Positions 18,704 through 29,694 of a DNA stretch of 64,000 nt are shown here, piece after piece (position 1 is the stretch's first letter; every line of letters starts with the position of its first letter). The stretch spans positions 266,776-330,775 of the forward strand of contig NZ_QENU01000001.1 of assembly GCF_003096995.1 (NCBI RefSeq), read 5' to 3'. Origin of the DNA: Alitibacter langaaensis DSM 22999 (GTDB lineage Bacteria > Pseudomonadota > Gammaproteobacteria > Enterobacterales > Pasteurellaceae). The notes beneath the pieces were generated by a model. That model ran no database searches and was not told where the DNA came from. It was given only the letters and a program-made list of their open reading frames with translations. Made by a program: the position numbers and the translations under genes.

Positions 18704-18888
18704 TTCTTATTAGAGTGGGCTTGTTGGCTCACTCATATTCAAAATGTAAAGGTTTTACAAATTGCAGTGATTAATTGACCCAAAGTGCGGTTAAAATTAC
18801 ACTAATTTTCAACTAAATCGCTTCGGCGCTTGAAATTAACAAATAGGTTCTCATTTATTGGGAACACTCATTAGAAAAGGAAAGAAAA

Positions 18889-19212
18889 ATGGCAGAAGTA
18901 TTTCATGCAACAGACGCATCATTTGAAGCAGACGTATTAAACGCAGGTGTTCCTGTATTATTAGATTTTTGGGCGCCTTGGTGTGGCCCATGCCGCATGG
19001 TAGGCCCAATCTTAGAAGATTTGGCCGCGGAATATGGCGATAAAGTCAAAATCGTTAAAATGAATATTGATGAAAACCAAGGCACACCCGCACAATTTGG
19101 CGTGCGCAGCATCCCAACTTTATTACTTTTTAAAGACGGTAAACTCGTTGCAACACAAGTTGGCGCATTACCGAAAAATCAATTAGCGAGTTTTGTTAAT
19201 CAAGCTCTTTAA
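18889..19212 (+). CDS. trxA: Thioredoxin
   Basis: 107-residue cytoplasmic disulfide reductant with the W-C-G-P-C active site (C32, C35), the D26 upstream of it, and the cis-Pro loop R-S-I-P-T. AAGGA lies upstream of the ATG. Flanked by an uptake signal (18783) and a terminator, so it is monocistronic. Confidence 0.97.
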   Translation: MAEVFHATDASFEADVLNAGVPVLLDFWAPWCGPCRMVGPILEDLAAEYGDKVKIVKMNIDENQGTPAQFGVRSIPTLLLFKDGKLVATQVGALPKNQLASFVNQAL

Positions 19213-19227
19213 TTTTGTATGAGCGAT

Positions 19228-19256
19228 AAAAATCCCGACAAGTTCGGGATTTTTTG
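19228..19256 (+). terminator. Intrinsic terminator of trxA
   Basis: ATCCCGA / TCGGGAT stem with a 5-base loop, flanked by A and T runs, 20 bases after the trxA stop. The remaining ~195 bp to the next gene hold nothing I can name. Confidence 0.9.
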
Positions 19257-19453
19257 TTTTTAATCGGCGATATTTTATTCATACCTATTGATTACTGATT
19301 TTGGGCTTCGCCAAAGTCAATGTGAAATGGCTGTTCGAGCATATTTCTCTATGCTTTAAGCATTGATGAATGCAATTTGCGTTCAGCGTTAACCCGTGCT
19401 ATCGTGACCAGCACATCACTTATTCATCTCATTTTTTGTAAGGATTTTCTAAA

Positions 19454-19801
19454 ATGATCACTGTTTATGGTATTAAAAATTGCGATACGGTAAAAAAAGC
19501 CTTGAAATGGCTTGCGGCGAATAATATTGAACATAAATTGCACGATTATCGTGTAGAGGGTTTAGATGCAAATTTTCTGGTTCAGGCAGAAAGCCAATTT
19601 GGTTGGCAAGCCTTAGTGAATAAACGCAGCACCACTTGGCGTAATCTTGATGACAATCTCAAAAAAACGCTTGATAAATCGACCGCACTTCAAGTGCTCG
19701 CCGAACAACCTACCTTGATCAAACGCCCAATTATTCTGCAAGATGGCATCGCCCTAATTGGATTTGATGAAAAAGAATATGCGCAAGCGCTAACCGCTTA
19801 G
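19454..19801 (+). CDS. ArsC/Spx-family protein YffB
   Basis: 115-residue protein with the thioredoxin-like ArsC/Spx fold. The N-terminal motif I-K-N-C-D-T-V-K-K-A keeps a single Cys (residue 10), and a late segment L-I-K-R-P-I matches the family's substrate loop. It lies 48 bp before dapE, the same pairing as yffB-dapE in enterobacteria. The exact role is unknown. An uptake signal falls in the gene at 19682. Confidence 0.85.
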   Translation: MITVYGIKNCDTVKKALKWLAANNIEHKLHDYRVEGLDANFLVQAESQFGWQALVNKRSTTWRNLDDNLKKTLDKSTALQVLAEQPTLIKRPIILQDGIALIGFDEKEYAQALTA

Positions 19802-19849
19802 CATCGTTCGCTTTTTAATTTATCACTGCTCTTTATCTCGGAAAAATAA

Positions 19850-20980
19850 ATGAAAAATAACATTATCAATCTTGCGCAAGATTTAATCCGCCGTCCGTCA
19901 ATTTCGCCTGATGATCAAGGCTGTCAGCAAATGATCGCAGAACGTTTGGCAAAATTAGGTTTTACCATTGAATGGATGAACTTTGGTGAAACCACTAATT
20001 TATGGGCAAAACACGGTTCCAATAAGCCTATTGTTGCTTTTGCAGGGCATACTGATGTTGTGCCGACAGGCGATGAAAGCCAATGGCAGTATCCGCCGTT
20101 TTCTGCAGAAATCGTGGACGATTTGTTATATGGTCGCGGGGCGGCAGATATGAAAGGTTCTCTTGCGTCTATGATTGTCGCCGCGGAAGAATATGTTAAA
20201 GCCAATCCCGATCATTCTGGCACCATTGCCTTTTTAATTACTTCAGATGAAGAAGCCGCAGCGAAAGATGGCACCACAAAAGTGGTTGATGCCTTAATGG
20301 CGCGTGGTGAAAATATTGATTATTGCATGGTGGGAGAACCCTCAAGCAGCCAGAAACTCGGGGATATTGTGAAAAATGGCCGCCGCGGTTCGATTACGGG
20401 TAATCTATATATTAAAGGCATTCAAGGGCATGTGGCGTATCCTCATTTGGCGGATAATCCAGTACATAAAGCCGCAGGATTTCTGCAAGAATTAACCACT
20501 TATCAATGGGATCAGGGCAATGAATTTTTCCCGCCAACGAGTTTGCAAATTGCCAATATTCATGCAGGAACGGGCTCGAATAATGTGATCCCAGGGGAGC
20601 TTTATGTGCAATTTAATTTGCGTTATTGCACCGAAGTCACTGATGAAGTCATCAAAACTAAAGTAGCTGAAATGCTAGAAAAATATAATTTGAACTATCA
20701 CATTGAGTGGAATTTATCGGGCAAACCGTTCTTAACCAAACCGAATAAACTGGTGAAAGCGGTGGTGGAGAGTTTGGAGCAAATCGCGGGTATTTCGCCG
20801 AAATTGGATACAGGAGGCGGCACGTCTGATGCACGTTTTATCGCGCTAATGGGCGGCGAAGTGGTGGAATTAGGCCCGCTTAATGCCACGATTCATAAGG
20901 TGAACGAATGCGTAAATATCAGCCATTTAGCAACCTTAGGCGAGGTGTATAAACAAATGTTAGTGAATTTATTGGATTAA
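19850..20980 (+). CDS. dapE: Succinyl-diaminopimelate desuccinylase
   Basis: Di-zinc M20 hydrolase that makes L,L-diaminopimelate and succinate for lysine and peptidoglycan synthesis. 376 residues. The zinc and catalytic positions are visible: H67 in G-H-T-D, the Asp in [10 protein letters not shown] in T-S-D-E-E-A, the Glu in V-G-E-P, and the late His in T-I-H-K-V-N-E. The next gene starts 2 bases after its stop. Confidence 0.97.
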   Translation: MKNNIINLAQDLIRRPSISPDDQGCQQMIAERLAKLGFTIEWMNFGETTNLWAKHGSNKPIVAFAGHTDVVPTGDESQWQYPPFSAEIVDDLLYGRGAADMKGSLASMIVAAEEYVKANPDHSGTIAFLITSDEEAAAKDGTTKVVDALMARGENIDYCMVGEPSSSQKLGDIVKNGRRGSITGNLYIKGIQGHVAYPHLADNPVHKAAGFLQELTTYQWDQGNEFFPPTSLQIANIHAGTGSNNVIPGELYVQFNLRYCTEVTDEVIKTKVAEMLEKYNLNYHIEWNLSGKPFLTKPNKLVKAVVESLEQIAGISPKLDTGGGTSDARFIALMGGEVVELGPLNATIHKVNECVNISHLATLGEVYKQMLVNLLD

Positions 20981-20982
20981 AT

Positions 20983-21663
20983 ATGGCATTAACCACACAG
21001 CAACTCACGGGGAAATGCCGCGATCATTTGGTGCCGTTAGCTTGCCCTTATTCGCCGCACCATTTTCTGCAGCCACAAGCCATACAGGCGTTTCAAGCGT
21101 TGCAAAAAAGTGCAGTCAAAAATGGCTTTAATTTGCAACCCGCTAGCAGCTTTCGTGATTTTCAACGTCAGCAGCTTATTTGGAATGGTAAGTTTAATGG
21201 CGAACGCAAAGTGCATGATGAGCAAGGAAATTTGCTAGATTTGACCGCACTTTCCGATTGGGAAAAATGCCAAGCGATCTTACGCTGGTCAGCATTGCCA
21301 GGGGGCAGTCGTCATCATTGGGGAACGGAAATTGACTTTTGGGATCCAGATTTAATTCCCGCAAATCAACCCTTGCAGTTAGAGCCTTGGGAATACGAGC
21401 AAAACGGCTATTTTTTTGAGCTCAGCCAATGGCTACAGGAAAATCTAGCCCAATTTGATTTCACTTTGCCGTTTATGCAAACCGCCAAAAACATTGACGT
21501 AGGAAGAGAGCCTTGGCATATCAGCTATTTCCCCCTTGCCCAACAAGCGCAACAGCAATTCAGCCCTGAAATTCTGATAAAAGCTTGGGAAAATGAAGAA
21601 ATTGCAGGAAAAGCGGTTTTACTCGAGCACCTTCAAGAGATTTTTGAACGATACTTTGTGTAA
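20983..21663 (+). CDS. M15-family D-alanyl-D-alanine carboxypeptidase
   Basis: 226 residues of the VanY/M15B family, which trims the last D-Ala from peptidoglycan stem peptides. The zinc site is visible as S-R-H-H-W-G-T-E-I-D (His and Asp) and E-P-W-H-I-S (Glu and His), and the S-x-F-R-D-F motif is upstream. I see no signal peptide, so either a cytoplasmic recycling role or a missed N-terminus is possible. It is coupled to dapE. An uptake signal lies at 21244. Confidence 0.85.
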   Translation: MALTTQQLTGKCRDHLVPLACPYSPHHFLQPQAIQAFQALQKSAVKNGFNLQPASSFRDFQRQQLIWNGKFNGERKVHDEQGNLLDLTALSDWEKCQAILRWSALPGGSRHHWGTEIDFWDPDLIPANQPLQLEPWEYEQNGYFFELSQWLQENLAQFDFTLPFMQTAKNIDVGREPWHISYFPLAQQAQQQFSPEILIKAWENEEIAGKAVLLEHLQEIFERYFV

Positions 21664-21682
21664 TATTTGAGTAATAAAAATA

Positions 21683-21703
21683 CGGTGAATTTTCACCGCA
21701 CTT
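21683..21703. terminator. Hairpin between converging carboxypeptidase and darP genes
   Basis: CGGTGA-ATTT-TCACCG followed by CACTTTT. The right arm overlaps an uptake signal (21695-21703). Confidence 0.55.
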
Positions 21704-21710
21704 TTGATTT

Positions 21711-22256
21711 TTAATCTTCTAAAATTAACTCTTTCAAATATTGATAAATTTCACGATAAGCCTTTGGCGGTTTATTTTGCTCTTTTTCTTTCTTCGCTGC
21801 GCGAATTAAATTGCGCAAATGCTGACGATCCGCGGTTGGCTGTTCTTCAACGAATTTTGCCAATGCATCATCACCTTGCGCCACTAATTCATCGCGCAAT
21901 ATTTCCAATTTATGCAACATTGCCTGCTGTTGATTATGCTTATTTTCAATTTTATCTAGGCTTTCACGGATATGATTAATTTCATCTTCTGGCGCAGAAC
22001 GCAATAGTTTGCCGATAAATTGCAATTGACGGCGTTTGGCTTCTAAACGTGAACGGCGAGCTAGATTAATCGCATCAAGAAGGCTGTCATCAAGGGTGAT
22101 TTTGTCTAAATTCGCCTGGGTTAGCTCTACTAATTTCGCTCCGAGCTTTTTTAATTCTTCGGCATCGCGTTTAATCTCACTTTTACTCACCCAAATGATT
22201 TCTTCTTGTTCACCGTCTGTCCAATCTAATTCAGGCTTTTTGCCACGCTTTTTCAT
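21711..22256 (-). CDS. darP: Ribosome-associated protein DarP (YjgA, DUF615)
   Basis: 181 residues, strongly charged and mainly helical. It has the family's start (K-K-R-G-K-K-P-E) and the motif [14 protein letters not shown]. In E. coli the protein helps late 50S subunit maturation. The gene is divergent from pmbA, its usual neighbour. Confidence 0.93.
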   Translation of the reverse strand: MKKRGKKPELDWTDGEQEEIIWVSKSEIKRDAEELKKLGAKLVELTQANLDKITLDDSLLDAINLARRSRLEAKRRQLQFIGKLLRSAPEDEINHIRESLDKIENKHNQQQAMLHKLEILRDELVAQGDDALAKFVEEQPTADRQHLRNLIRAAKKEKEQNKPPKAYREIYQYLKELILED

Positions 22257-22338
22257 AATCTGTTCCTACCTTGTCAAATTTTGCCACATTCTAGCAAATA
22301 AGCTAAAATGCACCAAATTTTTCAAATTGGAATCATCA

Positions 22339-23694
22339 ATGAAAACAGAACAAAATCAGACCGCACTTTTAAAAAAACAAGAACAAGAGTTGCGTGATGC
22401 CGTGAGTTATGCCGTGGAAATTGCCACGAAAGCAGGGGCGACAACCGAAGTTGCGGTAACCAAAGTGAGCGGTTTATCCGTTTCGACACGCTTAAAAGAA
22501 GTGGAAAATGTCGAATTTAACAATGATGGCGCGTTAGGCATTTCTGTTTATTTAGGGCAACAAAAGGGCAATGCTTCCACATCAGATTTAAGCCCTGCCG
22601 CGATTAAAAATGCGGTGGAATCTGCGCTTGCTATTGCCAAATATACTTCGCCTGACGATTGCGCAGGCTTAGCACCTAAAGAATTAATGGCATTTGATGC
22701 ACCAGATTTGGATTTATACCATCCCGCAGAAATCGATGTGGATCACGCTATTCAAATTGCGCTTGCCACAGAAACGGCTGCCTTGGATTATGACCAACGC
22801 ATTGTAAACAGCAATGGGGCGAGTTTTAATTCTCACCAAGGCGTGCGAGTGTATGGCAACAGCCACGGAATGTTGCAAAGTTATTTATCTAGCCGTTATT
22901 CGGTTTCTTGTTCTGTACTCGGCGGCGTTGATGAGCAATTGGAAACGGATTATGAATATACTGTTTCGCGCAACTTCAAGGAATTAGCCGCGCCAGAATG
23001 GGTGGGAACTAATGTGTCCAAGAAAGTGATTTCCCACTTAAAACCACAAAAAATTGTGACTCAAGAAAGCCCTGTAATTTTTATGAATGATGTAGCCACA
23101 GGCTTAATTAGCCATTTGGCAGCAGCCATTAGTGGCGGGAGTTTGTATCGTAAAAACAGTTTTTTACTCGACCATCTAGGAAAACAAGTGTTGCCTGAAT
23201 GGTTTCAAATTAGCGAGCGTCCACACCTAATTGGGCGTTTGGCTTCTACTCCTTTTGACAGCGAAGGCGTACGCACCAGCGATAAAGAAATTATCGAAAA
23301 TGGCGTATTGCAAACTTATTTATTAACCAGTTACAGCGGCAAGAAAATGGGTATGCAAAGTACAGGGCATGCGGGGGGCATTCACAATTGGCTCGTCAAA
23401 CCAAATATTTCTGGAAAATTGACCGCACTTTTGCGCCAAATGGGAACGGGGTTATTAGTCACTGATCTTATGGGACAAGGCGTAAATATGGTCACAGGCG
23501 ATTATAGTCGTGGAGCTTCAGGTTTTTGGGTTGAAAATGGTGAGATTCAATATCCAGTATCGGAAATTACGATTGCAGGCAACTTAAAAGAGATGTTACA
23601 GAATATTGTTGCAGTCGCCGATGATATTGAACACCGCTCTAATATTCAGACAGGTTCTATTTTGCTAGAAAATATGAACATTTCAGGGAATTAG
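22339..23694 (+). CDS. pmbA: Metalloprotease PmbA (TldE)
   Basis: 451 residues. Partner of TldD in the TldD/TldE protease that processes leader peptides and degrades unfolded peptides. TldE contributes no zinc site itself. The start at 22339 gives the normal family length; an open frame upstream overlaps darP and is not used. C-terminal family motifs ([10 protein letters not shown] and [10 protein letters not shown]) are present. Two uptake signals lie inside it (22360 and 23422). Confidence 0.93.
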   Translation: MKTEQNQTALLKKQEQELRDAVSYAVEIATKAGATTEVAVTKVSGLSVSTRLKEVENVEFNNDGALGISVYLGQQKGNASTSDLSPAAIKNAVESALAIAKYTSPDDCAGLAPKELMAFDAPDLDLYHPAEIDVDHAIQIALATETAALDYDQRIVNSNGASFNSHQGVRVYGNSHGMLQSYLSSRYSVSCSVLGGVDEQLETDYEYTVSRNFKELAAPEWVGTNVSKKVISHLKPQKIVTQESPVIFMNDVATGLISHLAAAISGGSLYRKNSFLLDHLGKQVLPEWFQISERPHLIGRLASTPFDSEGVRTSDKEIIENGVLQTYLLTSYSGKKMGMQSTGHAGGIHNWLVKPNISGKLTALLRQMGTGLLVTDLMGQGVNMVTGDYSRGASGFWVENGEIQYPVSEITIAGNLKEMLQNIVAVADDIEHRSNIQTGSILLENMNISGN

Positions 23695-23794
23695 TCGACA
23701 TTTAACTTTATTAGGATATAAAGGCTGAAGTTTGATGACTTCGATCTTTATTTTTCGCTATAATCCACGAAATTTTATCGCTCAAGGATTTTTT

Positions 23795-24334
23795 ATGCAA
23801 AAGCATCATGTTGATGTGCTTATTTCAGAAGAAAAAGTGCGTGAGAGAACCCGCCAATTAGGTGCAGAAATTACAGCTTTTTATCAACAAAAACAAATTG
23901 ATAAGCTCATTGTTGTGGGATTATTACGTGGCTCATTTATGTTTATGGCTGATTTAGTGCGTGAGCTTAAATTGCCTGTTGAAATTGAATTTATGACCAC
24001 ATCAAGCTACGGAAGTGGCATGACAACCAACCATGATGTCAAAATTAGTCAGGATCTCAGTGGTGATATTAAAAACGAACACGTTTTAATCGTGGAAGAT
24101 ATTATTGATACAGGCTATACCCTCGAAAAAGTACGTGCAATTTTAAACTTACGCGAACCCGCCAGCCTTGCTATTTGTACTTTGCTTGATAAACCTTCTC
24201 GCCGCGAAGTGCAAGTGCCCGTGGAATGGGTTGGCTTTGAAATTCCTGATGAATTTGTCGTGGGATATGGCATTGATTATGCACAACGTCACCGTAATTT
24301 AGGGTATATTGGCAAAGTAATCTTGGAAAATTAG
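23795..24334 (+). CDS. hpt: Hypoxanthine phosphoribosyltransferase
   Basis: Purine salvage: hypoxanthine (and guanine) plus PRPP gives the nucleotide. 179 residues from the ATG at 23795, which has AAGGA upstream. The PRPP loop [10 protein letters not shown] and the flexible-loop S-S-Y-G are present. It marks the left edge of the polysaccharide locus, which starts 24 bp later. Confidence 0.95.
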   Translation: MQKHHVDVLISEEKVRERTRQLGAEITAFYQQKQIDKLIVVGLLRGSFMFMADLVRELKLPVEIEFMTTSSYGSGMTTNHDVKISQDLSGDIKNEHVLIVEDIIDTGYTLEKVRAILNLREPASLAICTLLDKPSRREVQVPVEWVGFEIPDEFVVGYGIDYAQRHRNLGYIGKVILEN

Positions 24335-24358
24335 ATTTATTATAGTCAGGATTGAACA

Positions 24359-25363
24359 ATGACAGAACAACAATTAAAACAAAATGATGAAATCGATTTA
24401 ATCGAACTGATTCAAGTTTTGTGGAAGAAAAAAATAACTATTATTTTGACCGCACTTGTCTTTACATTAGCTGCGGCAGCTTATGCGTTTACTGCAAAGG
24501 AAAAATGGACTTCAACGGCTGAAGTAATTCCGCCTACAGCAGTGGAGTTAGGTGAATATGCTAATGCTAAAATGCGTTTTGCAAAGATCTCTAACGTATC
24601 TAATATAACGATTGATTCAATATCTAAAAAACTTTATTCTAATTTTGATCGTATCGCGTTCTCACAAAATGAACGACGAGATTTTTTTATGAAGTCTGAT
24701 GAATATAAGCGTTTAATTGAAGGGCTAGATGAAAAAGCTCAACGTAAAGTATTATCAGATTTATCAATTGAATACATCTCGATTTTACGTCCTGATCCTA
24801 AAAAAAATCAAGATATGTTTGATAATCGCATTAGTTTTGCAAGCGAAACTCCAGAGGCTGCACAAAAAACATTGACGCAATTCATTAATTTTATTAATGA
24901 AAAGGCTTTTAATTTAGATAAAAGCGAATTTCAGCTACAAATTACTCAGAAAATTGAAAGTTTGAATACTGAAAAAGAAGAAACTGAAACTTCACTAGCA
25001 GTCGAAAAAGAATTAAATATTTCTCCAAATTCAATTATTCAGTCACCACAAGCCAATATGGCACCAAGCCAACAAACTACAGGTCCTTTAGATCATACAA
25101 CTGCTTTATTAACTTATGGCGCTGATTATGCTCGATTACAACTTCATCTTATTGATACTCAATTAAAACAACTTACAGCCTTACAAAAAGAAGTTAAAAA
25201 TTTGAAAGGGCAATCGTATAGTTATCAAGCATCACCGAGTTATCCAGTGCAACGAGATTGGCCTAAACGTGCCATTTTATTACTTGTGGGAGCAGTATTA
25301 GGTGGAATAATAGGTTCTATCTGGGTTTTAGTAAACGTATTTTTAAGAAATAATCATGAATAA
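24359..25363 (+). CDS. Wzz-type polysaccharide chain-length regulator
   Basis: 334-residue inner-membrane co-polymerase. One transmembrane helix lies near residues 30-48 and one at the C-terminus (~304-326), with a long periplasmic coiled-coil region between, the topology of Wzz/PCP-1 proteins. No kinase domain is present. A Pro-containing segment precedes the second helix, as in Wzz. First gene of the locus. It overlaps the next gene by 8 bases and holds the uptake signal at 24449. Confidence 0.9.
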   Translation: MTEQQLKQNDEIDLIELIQVLWKKKITIILTALVFTLAAAAYAFTAKEKWTSTAEVIPPTAVELGEYANAKMRFAKISNVSNITIDSISKKLYSNFDRIAFSQNERRDFFMKSDEYKRLIEGLDEKAQRKVLSDLSIEYISILRPDPKKNQDMFDNRISFASETPEAAQKTLTQFINFINEKAFNLDKSEFQLQITQKIESLNTEKEETETSLAVEKELNISPNSIIQSPQANMAPSQQTTGPLDHTTALLTYGADYARLQLHLIDTQLKQLTALQKEVKNLKGQSYSYQASPSYPVQRDWPKRAILLLVGAVLGGIIGSIWVLVNVFLRNNHE

Positions 25364-26162
25364 TAAAGATATAAAAATTATAATTGCGACGCATAAACAA
25401 CACTTCATGCCGTCGGATGAAATGTATTTGCCGTTACATGTAGGTAAATTAGGTAATAGTGATCTTGGTTATCAAGGTGATGATACTGGCGATAATATCT
25501 CAGCTAAAAATCCGAATTTTTGTGAACTAACGGGGCTTTATTGGGCTTGGAAAAATCTATCAAATGATTATTTAGGATTAATCCATTATCGCCGCTTTTT
25601 TAGTGTAAAAAGTTGTTCAGAACGTAGAAGTAATCCCTTAGAAACATTGTATCTAACACTTGAAGAAGCAAGTCACTTATTAAGTCAGTATGATGTAATT
25701 GTACCAAATAAACGTAATTATTATATCGAAACACTGTATTCACATTATGCAAATACTTTACATGCAGAACATCTAGATGTAACTCGTGAGATTATTGCAG
25801 AAAAGTGCGGTCAATATTTATCAAGTTTTGATTCAGTGATGAAACAGCGTGGTGGATATATGTTTAATATGTTCATTATGCCTAAAGAATTAGTAAATTC
25901 TTATTGTAGCTGGTTGTTTCCAATTTTATTTGAATTAGAAAAGCGTATTCCAGCAGAACAGTATTCTGCTTTTCATGCTCGTTTTTATGGTCGTGTCAGT
26001 GAATTGTTATTTAATGTATGGCTAAAATACTATTCTCAGTCTAAATCAATTAAGGTAAAAGCAATTCCATTTGTATATGGTGAAAAAATCAATTGGTTTA
26101 AGAAAGGATCTGCTTTTTTAATGGCGAAGTTATTTGGTAAGAAATACGAAAAGAGTTTTTAA
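25356..26162 (+). CDS. DUF4422 family glycosyltransferase
   Basis: 268 residues. The DUF4422 pattern is clear: I-A-T-H-K near the start, L-Y-W-A-W-K-N, and L-I-H-Y-R-R-F-F. Members occur in capsule and O-antigen loci and are predicted glycosyltransferases; donor and acceptor cannot be told from sequence. It is the only recognisable sugar-adding glycosyltransferase in this locus besides the WbaP-like initiator. It carries the last uptake signal (25803) before a 10.6-kb stretch with none. Confidence 0.85.
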   Translation: MNNKDIKIIIATHKQHFMPSDEMYLPLHVGKLGNSDLGYQGDDTGDNISAKNPNFCELTGLYWAWKNLSNDYLGLIHYRRFFSVKSCSERRSNPLETLYLTLEEASHLLSQYDVIVPNKRNYYIETLYSHYANTLHAEHLDVTREIIAEKCGQYLSSFDSVMKQRGGYMFNMFIMPKELVNSYCSWLFPILFELEKRIPAEQYSAFHARFYGRVSELLFNVWLKYYSQSKSIKVKAIPFVYGEKINWFKKGSAFLMAKLFGKKYEKSF

Positions 26163-26174
26163 GGAATAAATAAA

Positions 26175-27062
26175 ATGAATATGAATGTTGTATATAAAAC
26201 TTTAAAGAGCGATAGATTAATTGAGATAGATGATGAAAAGCGAAAATTGATTCAAAATGAATTGATTTGTATGATGAGTGATTTAAATAGCTTTCTTGTC
26301 GAAAATAATATTAATTATTCTCTAGGGGGAGGGAGCATGCTTGGTGCTGTTAGACATCAAGGTTTCATTCCTTGGGATGATGATATCGATATCAATATGG
26401 ATAGAAAAGAATTTGACAAGTTTTACTCTATTTTCAAAGGTTCCTCATTATCGGATAAATATGAACTCATCATTCCTGGGGATGAAAATTATTATTATCA
26501 TTTCCCTAGATTGATAAAAAAAGGCACTCAATATAGAACTATTCAAGATTTAGAGACAGATAAAGTTGGATTACCAATTGATATATTTATAGTAGAAAAC
26601 TTACCAGATAATATCTTTTTGAAATATATACAAGGAATTTTATCAACATTCTTACTATATATTGGAGCCTCAATTAGAACCTATAGAATAAAGACACAAC
26701 TTAAAGAACTTGGATTGGAAAAAAAGTTCCATAGAAAAATCTTAGTTCGAACTATATTTTCCCCAATAATAAATATTATCCACTATACAAAATGGTTTAG
26801 ACTTATGGATAGTATATTTAGTATATATAAAAATTGTAAAAGGGGAACATTCGTTGTTATTCCTTCAGGTAGAAATCATTTTTGGGGGGAAATCTATGCT
26901 AGGGAAAAATTAATGAATTTGCAATTAAGAAGGTTTGATAAAGAATTCTTTTTTACATATTCAAATGAGAGTTATTATTTAAGTAAATTATATGGAAATT
27001 ATATGGAAGTTCCGGCTGAGGATAAAAGAGAAAAACATTCCATTTTGAATTTGGTTTTGTGA
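26175..27062 (+). CDS. LicD-family phosphotransferase
   Basis: 295 residues. The N-terminal LicD motif is clear: G-G-G-S-M-L-G-A-V-R-H, then I-P-W-D-D-D-I-D-I. Family members move phosphocholine or an alditol-phosphate from a CDP-linked donor onto a glycan. Very AT-rich and without uptake signals. Together with the cytidylyltransferase at 29695 it suggests that the glycan carries a phospho-substituent made from a CDP donor. AAGGA lies ~8 bases before the ATG. Confidence 0.88.
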   Translation: MNMNVVYKTLKSDRLIEIDDEKRKLIQNELICMMSDLNSFLVENNINYSLGGGSMLGAVRHQGFIPWDDDIDINMDRKEFDKFYSIFKGSSLSDKYELIIPGDENYYYHFPRLIKKGTQYRTIQDLETDKVGLPIDIFIVENLPDNIFLKYIQGILSTFLLYIGASIRTYRIKTQLKELGLEKKFHRKILVRTIFSPIINIIHYTKWFRLMDSIFSIYKNCKRGTFVVIPSGRNHFWGEIYAREKLMNLQLRRFDKEFFFTYSNESYYLSKLYGNYMEVPAEDKREKHSILNLVL

Positions 27063-27077
27063 GTGATTTTTTAAAAG

Positions 27078-28232
27078 ATGAATAGATATAAATTATTTTT
27101 ATTATTATTTATATTTTCTTATTGCTCGTGCGTGGCCATCATACATTTATCTAGCTCACAATTTATTATATCAATAGATGGATATAAAATATGGGTTGAT
27201 AAGGTGAAGATGTTTTTTTACTCTTTTTCTTTTATAGCTTTATGTTTATTCTATAAGTTTAATAAAAATACAGTCTGGGATATCGCTGTAAGTATAATAT
27301 TTATAATTTCTTATTACTATTCTAGGATGGTTATATCTGTTTTTATTTTCTTTATATTTGCAAAATATGTGAGTTTTGATAGTATTTTAAAAGCATTTAT
27401 ATTAACAACTATTATATGTATATTATTTACAGTTTTTAGTTCTATCTTTGAGCTTTACGAATATCAATCGATGGATACTATGTATAGAAGTAATGGTTTA
27501 TTTCGAGATCCATTAGGATATAAATATCCAACCTATATTGCTAATATGTCACTATATCTTTATATGGCATGGAGTGCTATTAGGAAAGAAAAATTGGGTA
27601 TATTAGAGCTGTTATTTTTTTTCTTGATGAATATCTATGTATATGTATATACAGACACAAGAACAATATTTTATTTAGTTAATTTTTTTATCTGTTGTAT
27701 ACTGTTTATTAAACTATTCAATATAAACTATAAAACTATTTTTATAGGGAGGATTCTTGCCTGGATATCATCTTTTGGATTTATTCTTTTATCGACTATT
27801 TCTATATATTTAATTATAACTTATGACCCAAATATAGAATGGATGTATAAACTCAATAAGATATTAAGCGGTAGATTGTATTATGGAAATAAAGGTTTTT
27901 TAGAGTATGGCATTAGCTTTTTGGGACAAAAGGTAGAATATATAGATATTGCTGATCTAAATAGTAATAATTCTTTATTTGTTATTGATTCAGGGTATTT
28001 TAGAGCCTTAATAGATTATGGTGTAGTACTGTTTTCTGTAATTGCATTAGGTTTTAAATATGTTGGAGATATGATAGTAAAAGAAAATAATATTTATTAT
28101 GGGATCATTTTCGGTGTAATTATGCTAGACCTTTTAGTGAATCCACATATCATGTCTCTTGATTTTAACCCTTTTATATTTTTATTGTCCTATGTCGGAA
28201 AATATAGGTCAAATATGTGTATTGAGAAATGA
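27078..28232 (+). CDS. wzy: Predicted O-antigen/polysaccharide polymerase (Wzy)
   Basis: 384 residues, strongly hydrophobic, with about ten transmembrane helices and a larger periplasmic loop at ~255-305. Sequence similarity is weak, as usual for Wzy; the call rests on topology and on its place next to wzx and wzz. Extremely AT-rich. The wzx start lies one base after its stop. Confidence 0.75.
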   Translation: MNRYKLFLLLFIFSYCSCVAIIHLSSSQFIISIDGYKIWVDKVKMFFYSFSFIALCLFYKFNKNTVWDIAVSIIFIISYYYSRMVISVFIFFIFAKYVSFDSILKAFILTTIICILFTVFSSIFELYEYQSMDTMYRSNGLFRDPLGYKYPTYIANMSLYLYMAWSAIRKEKLGILELLFFFLMNIYVYVYTDTRTIFYLVNFFICCILFIKLFNINYKTIFIGRILAWISSFGFILLSTISIYLIITYDPNIEWMYKLNKILSGRLYYGNKGFLEYGISFLGQKVEYIDIADLNSNNSLFVIDSGYFRALIDYGVVLFSVIALGFKYVGDMIVKENNIYYGIIFGVIMLDLLVNPHIMSLDFNPFIFLLSYVGKYRSNMCIEK

Positions 28233-28233
28233 T

Positions 28234-29685
28234 ATGAGTTTAAGAAGTGTTAAGTTTAATTTTATAATGAATCTAGTGTTAACACTAACTAATTTTCTAT
28301 TTCCTCTCATAACCTTTCCTTACGTTTCTAGGATACTATTGCCAGAGGGGACTGGAAAAGTCGCATTTGCTTACGCAATAGTTTCTTATTTTAGTATTTT
28401 TGCTTCTTTTGGAGTCGCTAATTATGGTATTAGGGCTTGTGCAAAGGTTAGAGATAATAAGGATCAGTTGTCTAAAACTGTTCAAGAGATTTTAATAATA
28501 AATCTAGTAATTACATTATTTGTATATTTAATATTTTGGATTTGTATCGAATTTATTGATGTATTCAGATCTGAAAGGAAATTATTTTGGATATCTAGTC
28601 TTAATATAATACTTACTGTTATTGGTGTTGAGTGGCTTTACAAAGGATTAGAACGATACCAATATATTACTGTAAGATCTGTGATTTTTAAAATAATATC
28701 ATTAATTTTGGTTTTTACTCTAGTTAAATCTAAAAATGATTATATCATTTATGCTTTTGTTATGATATTTGCAACAGTTGGTTCTGGTATTATTAATCTT
28801 CTAAATTTGAATAGATTAATTACTCTAGAGTTATATACAAATTACAATTTTAAAAAACACATAAAACCAATGGCAGTATTTTTTGTTACCACTATTGCTG
28901 TGGCATTTTATGTCTATGTAAGTATTGCTTTATTGGGACTTATGACCGATTCTAAAGAGGTCGGATATTATGATGTGGCGTATAGAATAAGAAATGTAAT
29001 GGTAAGTATAGTAACTACTTTAGGTGCGGTATTATTACCTAGATTAAGTTATTATGTAGCTCATAATATGAACGATGAATTTAATAGAATCATTAAAAAG
29101 TCGATGCAGTTTATATTTTTGTTATCGTTACCATTAGTTGTTTTTTGTTTTATATTCTCAGACAATATTATTTTTATTTTAGCTGGAGAAGCCTATTATT
29201 CTGCAAGTCAGCCATTAAAAATTTTATCATTTATTATTTTAATAGTAGGGGTTTCTAATCTCACTGGTATTCAAATGTTAATTCCACTAGGTAAGGAAAA
29301 ATATTTGTGTTATTCAGTAGTACTTGCAGCAGCAATAAATATGTTACTTAATCTAATTTTAATTCCTATATATGGTGCAACTGGTACTGCAATTTCTGTT
29401 GTGTTGGCTGAGATAAGTATTTTAATATATCAAATTTATATATTAAGATCTTATGCTCAAGTGTTATTTGGTAAAATTAGTTATATAAGGATTATCATAG
29501 CATTAATATTAGCTACTAACTTATCAATATGGGTAAATGCTATTCCAAATTATAATGAAATTATTGTATTCTTTGTAAGTGCAAGTTTATTTTTCATTTG
29601 TTATTTCGGTTTTTTGTTTATATCTAAAGAGCCCTTTATTCTTTCAATTTTAAATCAAATCAAAACGAAATTAATAAAAAATTAG
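28234..29685 (+). CDS. wzx: Lipid-linked oligosaccharide flippase (Wzx)
   Basis: 483 residues with about twelve transmembrane helices. The N-terminal family motif F-P-L-I-T-F-P-Y-V-S-R-I-L and the later G-T-G-K-V-A-F-A are typical. It moves undecaprenyl-linked repeat units across the inner membrane for Wzy. I chose the ATG at 28234 because it follows the wzy stop and starts the conserved sequence; an upstream start at 28159 would lie inside wzy. Confidence 0.92.
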   Translation: MSLRSVKFNFIMNLVLTLTNFLFPLITFPYVSRILLPEGTGKVAFAYAIVSYFSIFASFGVANYGIRACAKVRDNKDQLSKTVQEILIINLVITLFVYLIFWICIEFIDVFRSERKLFWISSLNIILTVIGVEWLYKGLERYQYITVRSVIFKIISLILVFTLVKSKNDYIIYAFVMIFATVGSGIINLLNLNRLITLELYTNYNFKKHIKPMAVFFVTTIAVAFYVYVSIALLGLMTDSKEVGYYDVAYRIRNVMVSIVTTLGAVLLPRLSYYVAHNMNDEFNRIIKKSMQFIFLLSLPLVVFCFIFSDNIIFILAGEAYYSASQPLKILSFIILIVGVSNLTGIQMLIPLGKEKYLCYSVVLAAAINMLLNLILIPIYGATGTAISVVLAEISILIYQIYILRSYAQVLFGKISYIRIIIALILATNLSIWVNAIPNYNEIIVFFVSASLFFICYFGFLFISKEPFILSILNQIKTKLIKN

Positions 29686-29694
29686 GAGAAAAAT